Positions 1-6,208 of a stretch of DNA of 12,171 nt are shown here, one piece after another. The first letter of the stretch is position 1; each line of letters starts with the position of its first letter. The translations under genes were made by a program, and so were the position numbers. The notes below the pieces were generated by a model, which saw nothing but the letters and a program-made list of their open reading frames with translations, was not told where the DNA came from and made no database searches. Source of the stretch: Candidatus Kuenenia stuttgartensis (GTDB lineage: Bacteria; Planctomycetota; Planctomycetia; Isosphaerales; Isosphaeraceae); assembly GCA_945874095.1 (NCBI GenBank), contig CAMCFM010000075.1, positions 1-12,171 on the forward strand. The letters are read 5' to 3'.

Positions 1-279
1 GGGTCGATCACCGGCGCTCCGAAAATCAGGGCCATGGAGATTATCGAAGAATTGGAGACCCATCAAAGGGGCGTTTACACAGGCGCGATTGGCTATATTG
101 GCATGGATGGGCGATCTGCGTGGAACATTTCGATTCGAACCATTGTCAGGTCAGGTGATGTGTGGAGTTATAACGTGGGTGGAGGGATCGTTGCCGATAG
201 TGTTCCTGAGGAAGAGTTTAACGAGACTTTGAGTAAGGCTGCCGGAATGAAAGCTGCTCTGGAGACGCCTTACCCATGA
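1..279 (+). CDS. pabB: Aminodeoxychorismate synthase component I / anthranilate synthase family, C-terminal fragment (5' end outside window)
   Basis: The frame is open from base 1 and ends in TGA, giving the last 92 residues of a chorismate-binding enzyme. The fragment opens on the family signature GSITGAPK, followed by GAIGYIGMDG, NISIRT and GGGIVADSVPEEEF. These are the conserved C-terminal strands and active-site wall of the TrpE/PabB/MenF fold. PabB enzymes convert chorismate, with ammonia supplied by a glutamine amidotransferase, to 4-amino-4-deoxychorismate in the cytoplasm for folate synthesis. The fragment alone cannot separate PabB from TrpE. I prefer PabB because its stop codon overlaps the start of a PabC-type lyase gene (ATGA at 276-279), which implies translational coupling of consecutive pathway steps. 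An internal ATG at 34 is not the real start, because the signature lies upstream of it. Confidence 0.9.
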   Translation, partial: GSITGAPKIRAMEIIEELETHQRGVYTGAIGYIGMDGRSAWNISIRTIVRSGDVWSYNVGGGIVADSVPEEEFNETLSKAAGMKAALETPYP

Positions 280-1100
280 GCAACGATCAGAAATCCCCTG
301 AGACACTGGCTTGGTTTGAGTCGCAGATCCTCCCTCTAAATTCGATCATGGTTCCTGCGACGGATCAAACCTTTGAGCATGGCCTTGGATTGTTCGAATC
401 TGTCCGGGCAGAACGCGGAACGGTTCCGCTCTGGCCACTGCACAGGCAAAGGCTGCTTGAATCTGCTGATCAGCTCAGGCTCCCGATTTCGGTTTCCAAA
501 CTGCCTGAAATTCAAGACTTGCAGGAATTGGTCAAGCAATCAGGCTTGGCGGATGTCTCAGCACGATTGAGGCTGACCCTGACGGGTGGATCGTCAACGG
601 AGCCTTGCAGCCTCTGGGTGACCGCTTATCCACTTGGGATTGTGAAAACCGATGGACTGACACTGGCCGATGATTTCTGGCCGGTTGATGAGCGCGATCC
701 CCTGATTCGCTATAAATCCCTGAATTACTGGCTCCGCCGCCGAGCTTTTGAAGAGGCTCAGGCTGCTGGAGCGGATGAAAAGCTTTCTCAGGATGCATCT
801 GGTCACTTGTGGGAAGGTTCCCGGACGAGTTTGTTGATCGTGAAAAACCAGTCTCTGATTGGCCCGACTGAGTCTGGTCCACGCCTTTATAGCATTGCAA
901 GCAAGGCTTTAAGTGATTTTGGGGCCGAGATTTCATTCCAAAAAATCACCACCCAAATGCTTGTTGAAGCCGATGAGGTTTTGCTTATGAATGCTTTAAG
1001 GGGAATCCTGACAGTGGGTCAGTGGAGAGGTCGCCATTTTGCAAGTCCTGGCCCGGTCGCATCGTCATTAAGGACAATCTGGCGGAAAATGTACTTTTGA
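276..1100 (+). CDS. pabC: Class IV aminotransferase-fold protein, probable 4-amino-4-deoxychorismate lyase
   Basis: This 274-residue PLP enzyme of the branched-chain aminotransferase/PabC fold is of normal length. Family marks are the N-terminal segment with FEHGLGLFESVR (33-44) and the LHRQRL motif (55-60). RYKSLNYW (145-152) contains the probable PLP Schiff-base lysine K147, and LWEGSRTSLL (178-187) has the conserved glutamate E180. PabC cleaves aminodeoxychorismate to p-aminobenzoate and pyruvate. That step follows the reaction of the upstream gene, and the two genes share an ATGA overlap with GGAG at 261-264 as a possible ribosome site. The usual phosphate-loop region after the EG(S/T) motif normally reads like PGI(T/M)R. 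Here it reads SGPRLYSIASKAL, so phosphate contacts may differ. A D-amino-acid or branched-chain aminotransferase is possible from fold alone; context favours PabC. Confidence 0.82.
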   Translation: MSNDQKSPETLAWFESQILPLNSIMVPATDQTFEHGLGLFESVRAERGTVPLWPLHRQRLLESADQLRLPISVSKLPEIQDLQELVKQSGLADVSARLRLTLTGGSSTEPCSLWVTAYPLGIVKTDGLTLADDFWPVDERDPLIRYKSLNYWLRRRAFEEAQAAGADEKLSQDASGHLWEGSRTSLLIVKNQSLIGPTESGPRLYSIASKALSDFGAEISFQKITTQMLVEADEVLLMNALRGILTVGQWRGRHFASPGPVASSLRTIWRKMYF

Positions 1101-1125
1101 GGATGCTCGCAAAGGACCACCAAAA

Positions 1126-2244
1126 ATGAAGCTTCAGCAGATCATGAAATTGATGGATCAAATCGCCCCACTGAGGCTTGCTGAATCGTGGGACAATGTT
1201 GGATTGTTGCTAGGCGATCCAGCCTCTGAAGTTCATAAGGTGATGACATGCCTGACTCTATCGCCTGATGTTGCTGATGAAGCGGTCACTGAAAACGCGG
1301 AACTTGTGATCGCACATCACCCGATTCTGTTTCGCCCGACCAAGGTGATTCGTGCCGATCAGGCTGGTTCCGATATTGTTTGGAAGCTGGCACGAAAGGG
1401 CATCGCTGTCATTAGCCATCACACCGCTTGGGATGGTGCTAAGGAAGGCGCTAACGCTTATATAGGGAATGTGTTAGGTTTGATTAACGCCCTTCCGATC
1501 CGTCCAGCGGCGGGCCCTGATTGTGTGAAATTTGTCGTGTTCGTTGGCGACGACAATCTTGAATCTGTGCGCAACGCCGCGTTTAACGCCGGTGCAGGGC
1601 AGATCGGGAACTATCGCGAGTGCAGTTTCAGCACGCCTGGGATGGGAACGTTTTATGGGCAGGAAGGGGCGAATCCGACTGTTGGCCAAGTCGGTTCGCG
1701 TGAAAATGCCGCTGAACACCGGCTTGAGATCATCTGCTATAAAGCCATTCATAGAAGAGTGTTAGACGCCATTAAGCAAGCTCATTCTTACGAAGATCCT
1801 GCGATTGATATTTATCCTTTGGCAGGTGTGGCCACACAAACGAATGATGGTGTCGGGCGGATCGGAAATCTGTCGAAACCATTGACGGTTGAGGAACTTG
1901 CAAAGGCTGCCGCGATTGGCCTGAGGTCTTCGGCCACTCAATTTGGGCGTTTTCTGAACCCTGAAACGGGCAAAAAAGTGGAACGGGTCGCTATCGCATG
2001 TGGAGCGGGCGACGATCTTGTGGATTCCGCCATTTCAGCCGGCGCTGAAGCCCTTGTCACAGGAGAGCTTAGGTTTCATACGGTACTGAAAGCTCGCGAG
2101 TCTGGTCTGGCAACCGTAATTCTGGGACATTATGCCAGCGAACGCCGGTCGATGGAATTTATGGCGGATTTGATCAAACAAAAATGCCCAGACCTGAAAG
2201 TCTGGGCCAGTCGTTTGGAATCAGATCCAATTGAGAATGTCTGA
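1126..2244 (+). CDS. NIF3 / GTP cyclohydrolase I type 2-like metal-binding protein, long form with inserted domain
   Basis: The product is 372 residues and closely follows the long NIF3 architecture (YqfO type, about 370 residues, against about 250 for the short YbgI type). The first half carries SWDNVGLLLGD (21-31), AHHPILF (63-69, metal-binding H64 and H65) and SHHTAWDG (97-104, with D103). The second half carries VTGELRFHTVLKA (311-323) and GHYASER (334-340), giving the remaining metal ligands H335 and E339. Between them, residues about 134-233 form the PII/CutA-like insert with its typical YRECSFSTPGMGTF run and a GQVGSRE loop. NIF3 proteins assemble into toroidal hexamers with a dinuclear metal site. 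Their physiological reaction is unsettled despite the GTP cyclohydrolase label. An AAAGGA at 1111-1116 lies 9 nt before the ATG, and the 25-nt gap to pabC suggests the same operon. Confidence 0.93.
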   Translation: MKLQQIMKLMDQIAPLRLAESWDNVGLLLGDPASEVHKVMTCLTLSPDVADEAVTENAELVIAHHPILFRPTKVIRADQAGSDIVWKLARKGIAVISHHTAWDGAKEGANAYIGNVLGLINALPIRPAAGPDCVKFVVFVGDDNLESVRNAAFNAGAGQIGNYRECSFSTPGMGTFYGQEGANPTVGQVGSRENAAEHRLEIICYKAIHRRVLDAIKQAHSYEDPAIDIYPLAGVATQTNDGVGRIGNLSKPLTVEELAKAAAIGLRSSATQFGRFLNPETGKKVERVAIACGAGDDLVDSAISAGAEALVTGELRFHTVLKARESGLATVILGHYASERRSMEFMADLIKQKCPDLKVWASRLESDPIENV

Positions 2245-2259
2245 GATTAAGGGCGAAAA

Positions 2260-2281
2260 GATTCCGAAATTATTCGGAATC
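2260..2281 (-). terminator. Terminator-like hairpin containing the stop codon of the reverse-strand gene
   Basis: GATTCCGAA (2260-2268) and TTCGGAATC (2273-2281) form a perfect 9-bp stem with a 4-nt loop. Read on the reverse strand, the stem is followed at once by TTTT and then CGCCC, a short U-tract. The loop holds the TAA stop of the reverse gene (2270-2272), and one stem arm encodes its last residues, D-S-E. On the forward strand no T-run follows, although the hairpin also sits just beyond the NIF3 gene. The stem is only moderately GC-rich, so termination is likely but may be weak. Confidence 0.5.
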
Positions 2282-2674
2282 GTCGCCTTCAGGTGAATCA
2301 GGAAGTTCCTGAAATTCGCCGACTTCATCGCTATCCGCGATCAGTTCGTCTGGTTCGATGATCAGTTCATCGTCAATCGCAGAAAGGTCTTCGGCAATGG
2401 CGATATCACCATCATGCGAGACGCGAGCGCCACGGCCTGTGGGGAGAGTCAAGTAAGACTGGTGCTCCCACTGACCTTGCCAAACTTTGCCAGCCCATTT
2501 TTGGAGGCTGATTTGCTTGACGGTCGGGCGATCCTCATCGCGAATCACTTCTGTCCAGGCACCGGCGTATGCGGCTCGCACTTGCGAGGCTGATTCACCA
2601 AGGCACAACAGACGCTCACCGCCGGCGGCGATGAGTGCAATGGCTCGCCAGTCTTGGGCTCCGGTGGAATTCAT
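2270..2674 (-). CDS. Uncharacterised protein with acidic C-terminal tail
   Basis: I do not recognise a named family. With the ATG at 2674 the product is 134 residues. Residues about 9-45 (WRAIALIAAGGERLLCLGES, then an alanine/tryptophan-rich helix QVRAAYAGAWTEV) and about 55-78 (SLQKWAGKVWQGQWEHQSYL) look like a compact folded domain. Residues 88-134 are strongly acidic, rich in D and E, and probably disordered. There is no signal peptide or membrane segment. An in-frame GTG at 2800 would add 42 residues, but that extension has low-complexity basic character and no ribosome site, so I chose the ATG; CGGAAA just before it is only a poor ribosome site. It converges on the NIF3 gene and lies downstream of the enoyl reductase on the same strand, about 150 nt away, so cotranscription is possible but unproven. 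My impression is that it is a planctomycete-specific small protein. Confidence 0.7.
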   Translation of the reverse strand: MNSTGAQDWRAIALIAAGGERLLCLGESASQVRAAYAGAWTEVIRDEDRPTVKQISLQKWAGKVWQGQWEHQSYLTLPTGRGARVSHDGDIAIAEDLSAIDDELIIEPDELIADSDEVGEFQELPDSPEGDDSE

Positions 2675-2828
2675 TTTTTTCCGATCGACTCCATGTGCGC
2701 AATCTTCTGGCAAGCACTCACGTGCGAGGCTTAAGCCACTAATATGCTGTCTGGACCACCCGATTGGCAAGCCCAAAATGCATGTTTTTTTTGAATTCAC
2801 CCGTTTTATCAGCTTCCAACAGTCCAGC

Positions 2829-3845
2829 TTAACTGATCGTCAGCATGACCTTCCCGTCCTTCCCTGGCTGTTCCGCCGCAACCACGGCCTGAGCGATCTG
2901 GTCAAGCGTAAACCGTGGCCCAGGAGGGGTATCCAAGACACCTTCACGAATCAGGCGAGCGATTTCCTTGAACAAAAGCAAGTTTTTCCAGAGTGGACGC
3001 TTCTGCATGTAATGCCCGAGATAAAATCCTTCAAGCCGCTTCCCAGCAATCAAAGGACGTGGGCTGATCGTCAAAGGCTGGCCGGAAAGTGTTCCGTAAA
3101 CCAGCATATGTCCCTCATGTGAAAGACTTTCAAACACATCTGTCCCGCTCTGGCCTGCCACTGGGTCAATCGCATACTTCAGCCCACCCTGACCCACAAT
3201 CCGGGCCACCGATTCACTCAGCGAACCGTTCCCTTCGACCAGTACCTCGTCAGCCCCAAGTGCTTTTAATTCAGGGATTAACGATTCCCTGCGAACCACG
3301 TTCAAGGTCTTGAAACCATCTCGTTTGCCGAGCTTGATGATCATCTTTCCCAGCGAACTTCCTGCGGCATTGTTCAAAATCCAATCACCGCGACGCACGC
3401 CCAAGACTTCGCGGACCATGCACAAAACTGTGGCCGGGTTCACGAAAAAGCTCGCCACTTGTTCGTCAGGTAGGTCCTTAGGCACGGGCACCACACGATT
3501 TGCAGGCAGAACGGCATATTCCGACCAGTTCCCACCCGCAGCGTTCAGCACCGCCACCCGCTTGCCAGCCATATACTTGCCCAACAGCCCCGGGCCGGCC
3601 TTTTCAACAATTCCCACTCCCTCATAACCAAGCGATGTGCCTACCTCAGGCTTCACCATATATCGGCCACGCGTGAGCATCAGATCCGATGGATTGATCG
3701 GGCTGGCGATCATTCTCACCCTCACCTGACCACGGCCTGGCTCAGGAATCGGCCGGTCTATACATTTCAGGACTTCTGAAGGTTCGCCAATCGCGGAGAG
3801 AACAACAGATTTCATGACATCGCCATTCGTTGGAACATTGTTCAT
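2829..3845 (-). CDS. MECR-like trans-2-enoyl reductase, zinc-free medium-chain dehydrogenase/reductase
   Basis: With the ATG at 3845 the product is 338 residues. Its catalytic domain has SPINPSDLMLTRGRY (48-62). The INPSD plus G-x-Y arrangement matches 2-enoyl thioester reductases (MECR/Etr1 type), in which the Tyr, here Y62, is catalytic. LGYEGVGIVEKAG (72-84) is the usual MDR segment. The NADPH-binding Rossmann loop is NNAAGSSLGK (158-167), close to the MECR form. The late segment LEGFYLGHYMQKRP also resembles that family. No structural or catalytic zinc cysteine cluster is visible. The likely reaction is NADPH-dependent reduction of a 2-enoyl-CoA or -ACP double bond, or alternatively of quinones. 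In-frame alternatives are TTG at 3851 and ATG at 3815 (MKSVVLSAIG); the latter fits the domain edge equally well. It is divergent from the sulfurtransferase gene with an 87-nt shared upstream region. Confidence 0.85.
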   Translation of the reverse strand: MNNVPTNGDVMKSVVLSAIGEPSEVLKCIDRPIPEPGRGQVRVRMIASPINPSDLMLTRGRYMVKPEVGTSLGYEGVGIVEKAGPGLLGKYMAGKRVAVLNAAGGNWSEYAVLPANRVVPVPKDLPDEQVASFFVNPATVLCMVREVLGVRRGDWILNNAAGSSLGKMIIKLGKRDGFKTLNVVRRESLIPELKALGADEVLVEGNGSLSESVARIVGQGGLKYAIDPVAGQSGTDVFESLSHEGHMLVYGTLSGQPLTISPRPLIAGKRLEGFYLGHYMQKRPLWKNLLLFKEIARLIREGVLDTPPGPRFTLDQIAQAVVAAEQPGKDGKVMLTIS

Positions 3846-3932
3846 AGGCAACAGCCCAGTTAGATTCGTATATTAAGAGATTAACGGCTTGACCCTGATC
3901 CCGACCACTCTCCTCTGGAGCATTTTCCTGCC

Positions 3933-4799
3933 ATGGCTAATAAAGTTCCTGCCCAAGTCACCTGCGAATGGCTCAATCAGAATCTCTCAAATCCCGGTAT
4001 AAGAGTTGTGGATATGAGAGGTTATGTGGTGGCAAAGCTGGTCGAGCCAGGCCTTGAGGAAGCCACCTATAAAGGTGCTTATGAAGAATATCTTCATGGT
4101 CATATTCCAGGGGCCGTCTATGCCGACTGGACGCAAGACATTATCGACAAAACGGATTCTGTTTCCGTGCAGATCGCTCCCCCCGAAGTCTTTGCGCAAG
4201 CCATGGCTGAGCGAGGGATCAGCAACGATACGCACGTGATTGCGGTGGACCACGCTGGTGGTCAATTCTCTACACGGCTTTGGTGGGCCTTGAAATACTA
4301 CGGGCACGATAAAGTCAGTGTGCTTGAGGGTGGATATCTGCGCTGGAATGCCGAGGAAAGGCCATTGGAGGACGGCCCTGTCGAGGTTCCTCAAGGCGAG
4401 TTTAATGTCAACATTCGTCCTGAATGGCGCAAGACTTACGCCGACTTGCTGGGTATGATCGGAAATCCTGGAATTCAGATTCTGGACGCTCGCGATACAG
4501 CCCAATTCACAGGCACGAAACGCAGGGGCTCTCGCGGAGGCCACATTCCTGGGGCGATCTCAGTGCCTCGCGAACTATTTATCGACCAAAACGGCTTCAA
4601 ACCGCTTGATCAGGTGCGGAAGGTTCTTGAAGATAAAGGCTTTACGCCCGACAAGCCGATTGTTGCTTACTGCAATGGAGGAGTGGCTGCGACGATCGCC
4701 CTCTTCGCGCTCGATCAGCTTGGTTACGACCAACTTTCGAACTATGATGGATCTTGGAACGAGTGGGCTGAACGGCCTGAGCTGCCTGTTGAGAAATGA
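3933..4799 (+). CDS. Two-domain rhodanese-family sulfurtransferase
   Basis: This 288-residue protein has two tandem rhodanese domains, the usual length for thiosulfate or 3-mercaptopyruvate sulfurtransferases. The N-terminal domain (about 5-145) has VVDMRG, HIPGAVYADW (57-66) and LEGGYLRW (131-138). The catalytic cysteine position is replaced (VDHAGGQFSTR, D106), so this domain is structural. The C-terminal domain (about 165-285) has LDARD (184-188), GHIPGAISVP (203-212), and the active loop YCNGGVAAT with persulfide-forming Cys247, followed by YDGSWNEW. The loop CNGGVAA matches neither the classical thiosulfate (CRKGVT) nor mercaptopyruvate (CGSGVTA) loop, so the sulfur donor cannot be assigned. 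No signal peptide is seen, so it is probably cytoplasmic. GGAG at 3917-3920 is a possible ribosome site, 12 nt upstream. Confidence 0.92.
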   Translation: MANKVPAQVTCEWLNQNLSNPGIRVVDMRGYVVAKLVEPGLEEATYKGAYEEYLHGHIPGAVYADWTQDIIDKTDSVSVQIAPPEVFAQAMAERGISNDTHVIAVDHAGGQFSTRLWWALKYYGHDKVSVLEGGYLRWNAEERPLEDGPVEVPQGEFNVNIRPEWRKTYADLLGMIGNPGIQILDARDTAQFTGTKRRGSRGGHIPGAISVPRELFIDQNGFKPLDQVRKVLEDKGFTPDKPIVAYCNGGVAATIALFALDQLGYDQLSNYDGSWNEWAERPELPVEK

Positions 4800-4812
4800 C
4801 GTTAAAACCGCT

Positions 4813-5364
4813 TTAATCTTCAACGAGGGGCTTGCTATCGCTGGTGCCGAAGAAGGTGGCGATTTTGGCGCCAGCTGTTAGCAGACGCTTCATCGAATTT
4901 GAACTTAGACGATCGACCTGGCTATACCAGATGGTGATCATCTGAACAAATTCGAGCATTTTCTGAAGTTGCTCGCCGGTGTACTGGTCCGTATCTCCAC
5001 CGGTTTTCGCTTCTGCCACGCAATGTTCCAACAGAGAAATGGTTGGATCCATCTCACGTCTTTTGCGTTCAGCCATGATCACCCTGAAGGTTTCCATCAC
5101 GTCTTTTAAGGCTTCGAATCGATCCCGGCGGTCGCCAATCAGGTGGACTTTTTTTATCACGCCCCAGGTGATCAATTCTTTGATGCTTGTGGAGACATTC
5201 GATCGGCTGACGTCCAGCAGAAGGCTGATCTGCTCGGCATCCAATGGGTCAGGGGAAACGAACAGCAAGGCATGAACCTGGGCCATGGTCCGATTGATGC
5301 CCCAGGCTTGCCCCATCTCACCCCAGTGGAGAATAAATTTTTGTGATGCCGGTGTGAGGATCAT
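4813..5364 (-). CDS. GbsR/MarR-family winged-helix transcriptional regulator
   Basis: The 183-residue product follows the GbsR-like branch of MarR regulators. An N-terminal helix (QKFILHWGEMGQAWGINRTMAQVHALLFVS, about 8-37) leads into the helix-turn-helix LDAEQISLLLDVSRSNVSTSIKELITWGVI (41-70). A wing follows with GDRRDRFEA (77-85), then a long C-terminal helical region (about 90-170) for dimerisation. GbsR proteins control osmoprotectant uptake or synthesis in Bacillus. No such genes occur here, so the regulon is unknown. The ATG start at 5364 keeps the whole N-terminal helix. Its stop is 13 nt from that of the convergent sulfurtransferase gene. The upstream DNA contains a perfect 16-bp palindrome, so the regulator may repress itself. 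Confidence 0.9.
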   Translation of the reverse strand: MILTPASQKFILHWGEMGQAWGINRTMAQVHALLFVSPDPLDAEQISLLLDVSRSNVSTSIKELITWGVIKKVHLIGDRRDRFEALKDVMETFRVIMAERKRREMDPTISLLEHCVAEAKTGGDTDQYTGEQLQKMLEFVQMITIWYSQVDRLSSNSMKRLLTAGAKIATFFGTSDSKPLVED

Positions 5365-5401
5365 GACCGTTATTTTCTGAAATGACTGAAATGTTCGACT
5401 T

Positions 5402-5417
5402 GACTGTTATAACAGTC
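5402..5417. promoter_or_regulatory. Candidate operator palindrome upstream of the GbsR-like gene
   Basis: GACTGTTATAACAGTC is a perfect 16-bp palindrome, 37 bp upstream of the regulator ATG. MarR and GbsR dimers usually bind short palindromes of this size. On the reverse strand its centre supplies TATAAC, which could be a -10 box, with a poor TTCGAA 17 bp further upstream as -35. Binding there would block transcription. A direct repeat of CTGAAATG (5377-5384 and 5386-5393) lies between the palindrome and the gene, and two TTCGAA copies lie just beyond (from 5421 and 5430). The link to the regulator is inference from position and symmetry. Confidence 0.6.
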
Positions 5418-5612
5418 TATTCGAAATCTTCGAAAACTCAAGCAATCTATGCGACGAATGATCGTTTTAGGAACTGGCCAGAATCATGGCTTGCTCCAAT
5501 CCCGCTCGACATCCACAGGGCGATTCGCAGCTGGCATTACTCTCCCAGTTATAGCACACAAAATCCTTTATATCGGTTTAAAAATCCTGTAAACGCAGCG
5601 GTTTTCGTCGGT

Positions 5613-5656
5613 AACACTTTTTAACACTTTTTTTATCTCCCTACAAAAAAAGTGTT
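5613..5656. repeat. AT-rich perfect 12-bp inverted repeat with tandem half-site
   Basis: AACACTTTTTTT (5623-5634) and AAAAAAAGTGTT (5645-5656) are exact reverse complements separated by 10 nt. A tandem copy of AACACTTTTT immediately precedes the left arm (5613-5622). The result is a hairpin or a paired protein site plus an extra half-site. It is not a classical terminator, since T-runs lie inside the stem on both strands and no gene ends nearby. Function unknown. Confidence 0.6.
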
Positions 5657-5811
5657 TGCAAGATTCGATCCAAAAACCCTCGGAATTCGCTTGTTGCTTA
5701 TTAGAAGAAATTATTGTCGTATGATCCGATCGCGGCATGCTGTCGCAGATCTGTTGGCAGACGCCCAACTTCAGACACTCAACGGTTCCAGGCTATCTAG
5801 TAGGCCATGCC

Positions 5812-5919
5812 CCCTGACATGGCGGGCTTTGGTTTTAATTTTTGGAACAATGCAAGTTGTTTTCACGTAGCATGTTGCATGCGTATTGACTGAAAGAGTA
5901 AAAGCCCGCCCGGTCAGGG
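5812..5919. repeat. Imperfect 19-bp inverted repeat, 70-nt spacer
   Basis: CCCTGACATGGCGGGCTTT (5812-5830) pairs with AAAGCCCGCCCGGTCAGGG (5901-5919) at 17 of 19 positions; the only mismatches are the central AT/CG dinucleotide. The spacer contains a small hairpin (GCATG-TTG-CATGC, 5870-5882). The right arm runs directly into the target duplication of the insertion at 5921. This may be an older palindromic element into which the second one inserted, or a large transcript hairpin. It has no U-tract. Confidence 0.6.
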
Positions 5920-5923
5920 TACC
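5912..5923 (+). repeat. 12-bp direct repeat, left copy
   Basis: GGTCAGGGTACC matches the copy at 6197-6208 exactly. It comprises CAGGGT (probable target duplication, 5915-5920) flanked by GGT on the left and by the first three bases, ACC, of the insertion on the right. Confidence 0.75.
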
Positions 5924-6199
5924 TCGTTGTATATCACATCTTTCGGTAATTTTCTGGGATTAAAGTATAACAGCTTGATCATAGAGGCTTTAAGCACCAA
6001 CGGTGCGGTACATACCAGCCTAGGCCAACGGCCTAGGACGTGCGGAGACAGAAGGGATGGTAAAGCTTTATTTTATAATGGCTTACGCCGTCCTTGGGCG
6101 TTGCCCAAGGCTGGTATGGGACGGGCCTTCAGCCCTCAAACCAAATCCATTGATCTATCGATGCATTCGGGTTTTATGACTTATGCGAAATAACGAGGT
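5921..6199. mobile_element. MITE-like non-autonomous insertion, about 279 bp
   Basis: The segment begins ACCTCGTT (5921-5928) and ends AACGAGGT (6192-6199), a perfect 8-bp terminal inverted repeat. It is bounded by identical 6-bp direct repeats CAGGGT (5915-5920 and 6200-6205), as a transposon target duplication would be. Removing the element and one duplication leaves GGTCAGGGTACC across the junction, a plausible empty site. It encodes no transposase. Its centre is the multi-hairpin array at 5994-6135. The short inverted repeats could partly be chance, since beyond 8 bp the ends diverge. An alternative reading is a structured intergenic repeat that is not mobile by itself. Confidence 0.55.
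5994..6135. repeat. Four-hairpin palindromic repeat with compensatory arm changes
   Basis: Four hairpins occur in order. GCACC-AAC-GGTGC spans 5994-6006. CCTAGGCC-AAC-GGCCTAGG spans 6019-6037. CCTTGGGC-GTT-GCCCAAGG spans 6092-6110. GGGC-CTTCA-GCCC spans 6123-6135. The 30-nt blocks 6011-6040 and 6089-6118 are also inverted copies of each other (26 of 30 matches), so the whole can fold as a cruciform or cloverleaf. The four mismatches between blocks are two swapped base pairs, each preserving the local 8-bp stems. From memory, planctomycete genomes contain dispersed sequences that translate to LGQRPR-like peptides, as this one does (frame at 5927). I could not check this. Confidence 0.75.
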
Positions 6200-6208
6200 C
6201 AGGGTACC
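6197..6208 (+). repeat. 12-bp direct repeat, right copy
   Basis: GGTCAGGGTACC, identical to 5912-5923. Here GGT is the last triplet of the insertion, CAGGGT (6200-6205) the second target duplication, and ACC the original flank. Confidence 0.75.

Noticed and set aside
2487..3122. 211-codon forward open frame opposite the two reverse genes
   Set aside because: It is antisense to both the acidic-tail gene and the enoyl reductase, with low-quality, proline- and arginine-rich composition typical of a shadow frame.
5382..5870. Short forward open frames between the regulator and the repeats
   Set aside because: No ribosome sites, no domain-like composition, and they run through the operator and AT-rich repeats; most likely chance frames.
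5927..6193. 88-codon open frame across the palindromic repeat (LGQRPR-like peptide)
   Set aside because: The frame is explained by the structured repeat itself, whose two strands and hairpins dictate the sequence. Similar peptides, as I recall, are spurious annotations.
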